Part shown: piece after piece, positions 58,335 through 64,000 of the stretch
Layout of the letters: each line of letters begins with the position of its first letter
Numbering within the stretch: the first letter of the stretch is position 1
Origin: SZUA-547 sp963669315
GTDB taxonomy: Bacteria > Pseudomonadota > Alphaproteobacteria > Rhodobacterales > Rhodobacteraceae
Assembly: GCA_963669315.1 (NCBI GenBank)
Contig: OY770021.1
Location: forward strand, 1,364,001 to 1,428,000
Length of the DNA: 64,000 nucleotides
Reading direction: 5' to 3'
Notes under the pieces: model-generated
What the model was told of the DNA's origin: nothing
The model's database searches: none
What the model saw: the letters and a program-made list of their open reading frames with translations, nothing else
Made by a program: the position numbers and the translations under genes

Positions 58335-61300
58335 ATGCTTTTAATCGGACGTTTTCTACGCAGCATCTACTTCATACTGCCGCTCTGCGCGCTCGCAGTG
58401 TCCTCGATGATCTGGTTCTACGGCCCGTTGCTGGGTTGGGGTGAGTTTTATCCGCTGGAAACCGAGACTGGGCGGTTCATCGCCATCGGCGTCATCTGGT
58501 TCCTGACCATTCTGATTCTGGTGCTGGTGTTCTGGCTGCGTCGGCGACGCGACAAGAAGATGACCACCGACATGGTGGAAGAGGCGGAAAAAGCCGCCGA
58601 GGAAGCCATCGATCCGTCCGACCAGATGGCGCTGGAGGAGACCAAGGAACTCGCCGGCCGGATGGCCGAGGCGATGACGCTGCTGAAAAAATCTAAGATC
58701 GGCGGCGGCGGGCGCAAATATCTCTACCAGCTGCCCTGGTACATCATCATCGGCCCGCCGGGCGCGGGTAAGACCACCGCCATCGTCAAGTCGGGCCTCA
58801 AATTCCCTCTGGCCGAGCAGATGGGCATGAACGCCATCGGCGGCGTCGGCGGCACCCGCAACTGCGACTGGTGGTTCACCAATGACGCGGTGATGATCGA
58901 CACCGCCGGGCGCTACACCACCCAGGAAAGCGACGCGACCGTCGATTCCGGCGGGTGGATGGGCTTCTTGCGGATGCTGAAAAAGCACCGCAAGCGCCAG
59001 CCGATAAACGGCGCGATCATCGCCATCAGCCTCAGCGACATCTCGACCCAGGATGAGGCGGAGCGCCGCTCCCACGCTTTGGCGATCCGCGCCCGTCTGC
59101 GCGAATTGCGCGAGGAGCTGGGCGTGCGCTTCCCGGTCTATGTGATGTTCACCAAGGCGGATCTGATCGCCGGCTTCACCGAGTTTTATGAGGATCTCGG
59201 GCGCGAAGACCGGGCGCAGGTCTGGGGTTTCACCCTGCCGCTGGACAGCGGCAAGGGCGAGCACGGCGCGATGAGCCAATTCGACACTGAGTTTGATGCG
59301 CTCGTGGCGCAGTTGGATGATCGCTCACTTGAGCGGATGCAAGCGGAGACCGACCATGCGCGGCGCAGCCTGATCTTCGGCTTCCCGCAACAGGTCGCCT
59401 CTCTGAAGCGGGTGGCGCATGAGTTCCTGGACGACGTGTTCCAGTCCAACCGGTTTGAAGAGCGGCAGATGCTGCGCGGCGTCTATTTCGCCTCGGGCAC
59501 GCAGGAAGGCACGCCGATCGACCGGCTGATGATGTCGATGGCGAAAACCTTCGGGCTGGGCCGGCAGGCGATCGGCTCGGGTCAGGGGCAGGCGCGCAGC
59601 TATTTCCTGAACCGGCTGATGACGCAGGTGCTGTTCCGCGAGGCCGGGCTGGTCAGCCAGGACGACAAGATCGCGCGGCGCTACAAATGGATTCTGCGCG
59701 GCTCCATTGCGGCGGCGGTGCTGATCGCCGCGGGCGTGGCGGCGGTCTGGACCATCAGCTTCCTCAACAACCGCGAGCTGATTCAGGAGGCGCGCGACGA
59801 CGTCGCCAAGTATCAGGAGCTGGTCAGCCAGATTCAGGTGAACCCGGTCAAAGACACCAACATCGCCCAGGTCGTCGAGCCGCTGAACCTGCTGCGGGAT
59901 TTGCCCGAGAACAGCCTTTCCAACGCCGAGCGGGAAGAGATTTCGGCGGCTTACGGATTCGGGCTTTATCAGGGCGACGCGGTCGGCTCGGAAGCGGCGC
60001 AGACCTATCGTGGCGGCCTGAACCAGTTGCTGTTGCCGCGCCTGTTGCTGCGACTTGAGCAGCAGATGCAGACCAACATCAACAACCCGGAGTTCCTGTA
60101 CGAGGCGCTGAAGATTTATCTGACGCTGGGGCTTCAGGCCCCCAGCATCGATGAAGAGCTGGTGACCCAATGGATGGATATCGACTGGAATCTCCTGTTT
60201 CCGGGTGAGCGCAATGAGCAGATGCGCGACGATCTGACCGGCCATCTGACCGCATTGATTACGCAGCCAATGAAGGAGATCGGGTTGAACGGCCCGCTGG
60301 TCGCGCAGATTCGGGCGATCATTTCGGCGACGCCGATCGCCGAGCGGACCTATCAGGCGATCATCCAGTCGGCCGATGCGCGCGAAGTGCCCGAATGGCG
60401 CGTCGGCGAAGCTGGCGGACCCGCGACGCAGCGCGCTCTGATCCGCATCTCCGGCCAGCCTTTCACCGAGGGCGTCAAGGGCATCTACACCTACGAGGGT
60501 TTCCACAACGTGTTCTTCCCCGCGGTCGGCGACGTGGCCGAGCGGGTGCAGGCTGAAAGCTGGATCTTGGGCGAACGCGCGCCTGAGATGACAGAGATTG
60601 CGCTGGCGCGCCTCGCCCGCGATGTGCTGCAGGTCTATTACGCCGACTACATCCGGGCGTGGGAAAGCGTTCTGGGCGATATCGACGTGATCCCGATCGG
60701 CTCGATGGCCGAGGCGACCGAGATCATCAATCTCCTCTCCGGTCCGAACTCGCCTCTGGTCAACATCGTCAAAACTGCGGCCGAAGAAACCCAGCTGGCC
60801 GAGTCGCGTCTCGACCTCAACCTGACAGAGGGTGTCGAGGGCGCTGCGGAGGTCGGACAGGACGTGATCCTGTCGGGACTTTCGGTGCGCACCCAGCAAC
60901 TGCTCGGCGTGTTGTCCGCGGCGACGCCGATTCCCGGCCAGCAGGCGGAAGATGCGGCGAAGCCCGGCCAACCGGTGCAGGACAGGTTCGCCTGGCTGCA
61001 CAATTTCGCATTCCCGGCGAAGGAAGGGCTGCCCTCTGCCATGGATGAGCTCATCCTGTCGATGAGCGAGGTCTACAACGAACTGGCTCGGGTCGGCGTC
61101 GCCGGGTTCGGCGCGTCGGGCGGCGCGGGCGGCGCGGCGGACCGGCTGCTGATCGAATCCGAGCGGATGCCGACAGGCCCGATCAAGCGCATCGCCCAGC
61201 AGGTCGCGAACGGCGCCAAGGGCGCGGCGATGGGTGGTATGCGCAGCCAGATCAACAGCCAGTGGCAGGCGCAAGTGGCGCCTTTGTGCCGCCAGGCGCT

Positions 61301-61937
61301 GGCCAATCGCTATCCGTTCAGCCGCAAGGCCAGCGCGGATGTGGCGCTGGCTGATTTCGCCCGCCTGTTCGCACCGAACGGCATGATCGACGGATTCTTC
61401 AACAAGCACCTGCTCAACTTCGTCGATGCGTCCTCCAAACCGTGGAAATGGAACGCACAAGCCAAGAGCCTCGGCATCTCGGCCGGAGTGCTGGCGCAGT
61501 TCCAGCGAGCGGCGGAGATCCGCGACAGCTTCTTCCTGGCTGGCGCGATGCCGTCGGTCACCTTCACCGTGTCGCCGACGATGCTGGACGCGAGCGCGAG
61601 CGGCGTGATTCTGGAGGTCGAAGGCCAGCAGTTGAACTACGCCCATGGGCCGGTTCAGGCCGCGGCGATGAAATGGCCGGGCACGCCGGGCACGCGCACG
61701 CGCATCGCCTTCCAGCCCGGCGCCGCGGGCGCGCAGAACAGCATCCAAGCCCAAGGGCCGTGGGCGTTCTTCCGGCTTTTGGACCGCGCCCAGGTTCAGC
61801 GCTCCCGAACGGACGCTTTCTCGGCCACATTCTCGGTTGGCGGCAGGTCCGCGAGCTTCGCCGTGCAGGCCGGGTCCGTCATGAACCCGTTTTCGCTGCC
61901 CGCGCTTCGTAAGTTCAGTTGTCCCAGCTCCATGTGA
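58335..61937 (+). CDS. tssM: Type VI inner-membrane protein TssM (IcmF)
   Basis: A 1200-residue protein, the largest of the cluster. Two N-terminal membrane spans (FILPLCALAVSSMIWFYG and FIAIGVIWFLTILILVLVFWL) are followed by a cytoplasmic NTPase-like domain with an intact Walker A, GPPGAGKTTAIVKSG near residue 139, then a third span (GSIAAAVLIAAGVAAVWTISFL) and a large periplasmic part ending in the beta-domain that binds TssJ. It forms the channel core with TssJ and TssL. The ribosome binding site is weak. Confidence 0.96.
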   Translation: MLLIGRFLRSIYFILPLCALAVSSMIWFYGPLLGWGEFYPLETETGRFIAIGVIWFLTILILVLVFWLRRRRDKKMTTDMVEEAEKAAEEAIDPSDQMALEETKELAGRMAEAMTLLKKSKIGGGGRKYLYQLPWYIIIGPPGAGKTTAIVKSGLKFPLAEQMGMNAIGGVGGTRNCDWWFTNDAVMIDTAGRYTTQESDATVDSGGWMGFLRMLKKHRKRQPINGAIIAISLSDISTQDEAERRSHALAIRARLRELREELGVRFPVYVMFTKADLIAGFTEFYEDLGREDRAQVWGFTLPLDSGKGEHGAMSQFDTEFDALVAQLDDRSLERMQAETDHARRSLIFGFPQQVASLKRVAHEFLDDVFQSNRFEERQMLRGVYFASGTQEGTPIDRLMMSMAKTFGLGRQAIGSGQGQARSYFLNRLMTQVLFREAGLVSQDDKIARRYKWILRGSIAAAVLIAAGVAAVWTISFLNNRELIQEARDDVAKYQELVSQIQVNPVKDTNIAQVVEPLNLLRDLPENSLSNAEREEISAAYGFGLYQGDAVGSEAAQTYRGGLNQLLLPRLLLRLEQQMQTNINNPEFLYEALKIYLTLGLQAPSIDEELVTQWMDIDWNLLFPGERNEQMRDDLTGHLTALITQPMKEIGLNGPLVAQIRAIISATPIAERTYQAIIQSADAREVPEWRVGEAGGPATQRALIRISGQPFTEGVKGIYTYEGFHNVFFPAVGDVAERVQAESWILGERAPEMTEIALARLARDVLQVYYADYIRAWESVLGDIDVIPIGSMAEATEIINLLSGPNSPLVNIVKTAAEETQLAESRLDLNLTEGVEGAAEVGQDVILSGLSVRTQQLLGVLSAATPIPGQQAEDAAKPGQPVQDRFAWLHNFAFPAKEGLPSAMDELILSMSEVYNELARVGVAGFGASGGAGGAADRLLIESERMPTGPIKRIAQQVANGAKGAAMGGMRSQINSQWQAQVAPLCRQALANRYPFSRKASADVALADFARLFAPNGMIDGFFNKHLLNFVDASSKPWKWNAQAKSLGISAGVLAQFQRAAEIRDSFFLAGAMPSVTFTVSPTMLDASASGVILEVEGQQLNYAHGPVQAAAMKWPGTPGTRTRIAFQPGAAGAQNSIQAQGPWAFFRLLDRAQVQRSRTDAFSATFSVGGRSASFAVQAGSVMNPFSLPALRKFSCPSSM

Positions 61938-61953
61938 GGATCGCCACGAACGT

Positions 61954-63012
61954 ATGACCAGCCCAGCCGGATATCACGGCAAGATTCCCACGAAGGGGGA
62001 TTTCATCCAGCGCGGACTGCCCGTCGCGTTCACCCGCGCCTGGGATCGCTGGCTGATGGAGGGGATTGGCGCGCTCAAGCAAAGCGGGGGAGATGCGTGG
62101 CTGGATGGCTATCGCACAGCGCCCCTGTGGCGGTTCTCGATTCCGGCGGGCGCGTTCGGAGATCAGGCGATGGTCGGCGTTCTGATGGCCTCGGTCGACC
62201 GCGTGGGTCGGAATTTTCCCCTGACAATCGCGGTGGAAGCGCCGCCCGGCTTCTCGGCCTTCGACGCGCTGCTTTCACAGGGACCGATGCTGGACCGAAT
62301 GGCTGCCGCCGCTTTGGCCGCGCTTTCGGGTAAAGCCAAGAAAGACGATCTGGATGCCGCCGTGAATGCGATTGCAGCCGACCCGGCGGCGCCCGCGCAA
62401 ATCGAAGATTCCGCAGAGGCTCTGACAGTCGCGGGAGCGAACCCCGAAGGCGCCATCGCTGCGCGCTGGCTGGAGCGGCGCTACGGACCGGATTCTGCGA
62501 TCTTTCTGAGCGATGCGCCGCCCGATCAGGATCGGGAACTGATCGCGACGCGGGGGACGCCGGAACCGGCCCTCGTCGCCCGCTTGTTCGAGGGCGGCAG
62601 CCTCGCCCCGCTGGTGGAACCGGCGGAGGACGACCTGGATCTGCTGGCGCCCATGTCGGCGGACGCCACCGCGCCAGTGGTCGCCATGGCTGCTGCGACA
62701 AGCGCCGAGCCCTCTAGCGCCGACGATGCGGAGGATGACATCGACGCGCTGATTGGTGGGGAGCCGCTTGCGCCATTGAACGATGAGGACGTCTCGGCGG
62801 CGCATTCGGCGCCCGCGACCGTTCCGGCCGATGCGCCGCGCGCGGCCACTGACGAAGAAATCGAAGCGCTGATCGGCTCGGACCCGTTGAGCGGGGAGGC
62901 GTCGAACGATCCGCCGTCGCTGCGCCAGGCGTTGGGTGCGGATGACGACCCGGACAAGGAAGAGGACGACCCGATTGCGGCGATCCTGGCAGGCGGAGGA
63001 CCTGAATCGTGA
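61954..63012 (+). CDS. tagF: Type VI-associated protein TagF
   Basis: A 352-residue protein. The TagF domain fills about residues 1-130 (GYHGKIPTKGDFIQRGLPVAFTRAWDRWLMEG, LWRFSIPAGAFGDQAMVGVLMASVDRVGRNFPLTIA). The remainder is acidic and low complexity, with two similar units, EDDIDALIGG (62731-62760) and DEEIEALIGS (62851-62880), and ends DDPDKEEDDPIAAILAGG. In other bacteria TagF represses firing, sometimes fused to PppA. Here it is separate but overlaps pppA. Confidence 0.93.
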   Translation: MTSPAGYHGKIPTKGDFIQRGLPVAFTRAWDRWLMEGIGALKQSGGDAWLDGYRTAPLWRFSIPAGAFGDQAMVGVLMASVDRVGRNFPLTIAVEAPPGFSAFDALLSQGPMLDRMAAAALAALSGKAKKDDLDAAVNAIAADPAAPAQIEDSAEALTVAGANPEGAIAARWLERRYGPDSAIFLSDAPPDQDRELIATRGTPEPALVARLFEGGSLAPLVEPAEDDLDLLAPMSADATAPVVAMAAATSAEPSSADDAEDDIDALIGGEPLAPLNDEDVSAAHSAPATVPADAPRAATDEEIEALIGSDPLSGEASNDPPSLRQALGADDDPDKEEDDPIAAILAGGGPES

Positions 63013-63911
63013 TGTCCAACCCACTCCCAAGCTACTCGGCGGCCACCGATGTCGGCCTTGTTCGCAAAGTGAACGAAGATGCCGTACTGGCGCGCCCCGA
63101 GATCGGCCTTTGGGCGGTCGCAGACGGCATGGGCGGCCATGACGCGGGCGATCTGGCCAGCCAGACCATTATCGAGCAACTTGGTCGCCTGTCGGATCGC
63201 CTGACGCCCGGCGAGTTGCTGAAGGCCGCCCGCGGCGCGGTGCATGACGCCCACGCCAGACTGCGCGAAGAGAGCACAAGGCGCGCGGGGGCCATGATGG
63301 GCTCCACCGTCGTGGTGCTGATCCTGACCGACGGACATTTCGCTTGTCTCTGGGCAGGCGACAGCCGACTCTACCTCTTGCGCAATGGCGAGCTCAGCAT
63401 GCTCACCCGCGATCATTCGCTGGTCGCGGATCTTGTGGAATCAGGCGATCTGACCTGGGCGGAGGCGGAAAAACACCCGCAGGCGAACGTCATCACGCGG
63501 GCCGTCGGCGCAGTCGATCAGCTGGAGCTGGACAAGCGTCACGGAGAGATCAAACCAGGCGACCGCTTCCTCATCTGCAGCGACGGGCTTAGCCGATACG
63601 CCGATGAGACAGCAATCACGGCCGTCCTGTCCGCGGCTTCGGTGGAAGAGGTCTCTGACCAGATGATCCAGCTGGCGATTGAAGGCGGCGGCGCGGACAA
63701 CATCTCAGCGATCGCCGTTGAAATTCCTGGGGGGCAATCCGCCGGTGCGCCCGCATTCATCCCGCCGATCGAGGGCGTTGACGAGTTGACGCTTCCTCCC
63801 GGCGCCGGCGTCGAACCAGCACGTCCGCCGTCGGCCGCGCCGGAACCTGGCGGAGGCGGCGGAGATGGTGATGACTTCCTCGACGATTTGTTAGGGAAAG
63901 ATTCGCTATGA
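63012..63911 (+). CDS. pppA: PP2C-type Ser/Thr phosphatase (PppA)
   Basis: A 299-residue PPM-family phosphatase. Metal-binding motifs are DVGLVRKVNEDAVL, VADGMGGHDAGDLAS, LWAGDSRLYLLRNG and GGGADNISAIAVE. PppA opposes the kinase PpkA by dephosphorylating the FHA/TssL pathway. A Pro/Gly-rich tail ends in DDFLDDLLGKDSL, an acidic hydrophobic unit similar to those of TagF and the TssB-TssC fusion. The ATG at 63012 touches the tagF stop; GTG 63009 is nine bases from GGAGG and equally likely. The stop overlaps the next ATG. Confidence 0.93.
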   Translation: MSNPLPSYSAATDVGLVRKVNEDAVLARPEIGLWAVADGMGGHDAGDLASQTIIEQLGRLSDRLTPGELLKAARGAVHDAHARLREESTRRAGAMMGSTVVVLILTDGHFACLWAGDSRLYLLRNGELSMLTRDHSLVADLVESGDLTWAEAEKHPQANVITRAVGAVDQLELDKRHGEIKPGDRFLICSDGLSRYADETAITAVLSAASVEEVSDQMIQLAIEGGGADNISAIAVEIPGGQSAGAPAFIPPIEGVDELTLPPGAGVEPARPPSAAPEPGGGGGDGDDFLDDLLGKDSL

Positions 63912-64000
63912 CCCGCCACTTAAACTTCCCGGGCCGCGCCGCGCCGCATATGATCGCGAACGCCCTGATCCGAATTGGCGTGTCGCGCAGGGCGGCCATC
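63908..64000 (+). CDS. Start of next gene in the type VI cluster (truncated)
   Basis: An open frame begins at ATG 63908, overlapping the pppA stop by four bases (ATGA), and runs off the window after 31 codons (MTRHLNFPGRAAPHMIANALI...). The tight overlap marks it as a further operon member. It is too short to identify; the PpkA kinase, which is missing from the window, would be expected nearby but these residues do not show kinase motifs. Confidence 0.6.
   Translation, partial: MTRHLNFPGRAAPHMIANALIRIGVSRRAAI

Noticed and set aside
59325..61754. Long minus-strand open frame of 809 codons inside tssM
   Set aside because: It is an antisense shadow caused by high GC at third positions; the product is low in hydrophobic order and tssM on the other strand is unambiguous.
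1..64000. CRISPR arrays, insertion sequences, prophage or integron elements
   Set aside because: No regularly spaced repeats, transposase or integrase motifs or flanking direct repeats were seen; the type VI region looks like the rest in composition.

Overview
The window is GC-rich, gene-dense DNA from an alphaproteobacterium. A marine Rhodobacterales- or Hyphomonadaceae-like bacterium fits best, judging from the gene families (YdcH/DUF465, SapC, RHH_4-type regulator, LapG-like BTLCP protease, DUF1326/DUF2182 pair, ETF-QO, PhaB-type reductase). I cannot fix a genus. Many genes overlap by 1-4 bases (ATGA, GTGA, TGATG) and GTG/TTG starts are frequent, so several listed starts were chosen from ribosome binding sites.

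Region 1 (1-20.4 kb) is mostly housekeeping: the end of a PhaB-like reductase, a glutamine amidotransferase, two EamA-type exporters, an M20 amidohydrolase, a tRNA methyltransferase-like protein, polyprenyl diphosphate synthase, a LysE exporter, IspE, a TPR protein, ETF-ubiquinone oxidoreductase, a family-4 uracil-DNA glycosylase, a phosphoesterase, MoaB, a tyrosinase with a separately encoded companion, two TIGR04282/TIGR04283-type glycosyltransferases, a Bcr/CflA efflux pump, a dihydroorotase-like amidohydrolase and YgfZ. A 57-aa YdcH gene is also present.

Region 2 (20.4-31.6 kb) is a Lap-type type I secretion locus. TolC-like, LssB-like ABC and HlyD-like genes run on the plus strand. A divergent minus-strand operon encodes an RHH regulator, an OmpA-like protein, a 54-aa membrane protein and an unknown 111-aa protein. 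After a DUF1326/DUF2182 pair and a MaoC hydratase come a lytic transglycosylase and a LapG-like periplasmic cysteine protease. No large adhesin substrate is in the window.

Region 3 (31.6-36.2 kb) has a long intergenic stretch with an AT-rich part, an elongator tRNA-Met, a secreted unknown protein, a CHASE2 adenylate/guanylate cyclase and a SapC-family protein.

Region 4 (36.3-64 kb, running off the end) is one plus-strand type VI secretion cluster: tssA, tssB, tssC, hcp, tagJ, tssE, tssF, tssG, clpV, a voltage-gated sodium channel gene, a TssB-TssC fusion-like gene with an Asp/Leu tail, vgrG, a DUF6931-like gene, a PAAR gene, tagH(fha), tssJ, tssK, tssL, tssM, tagF, pppA and the start of another gene. 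The baseplate, sheath, tube and membrane complexes are complete. FHA, PP2C phosphatase, TagF and the RTVIRP motif of TssL point to threonine-phosphorylation control. The most unusual content is the NavAb-type channel and the extra fused sheath-like protein, both between clpV and vgrG.
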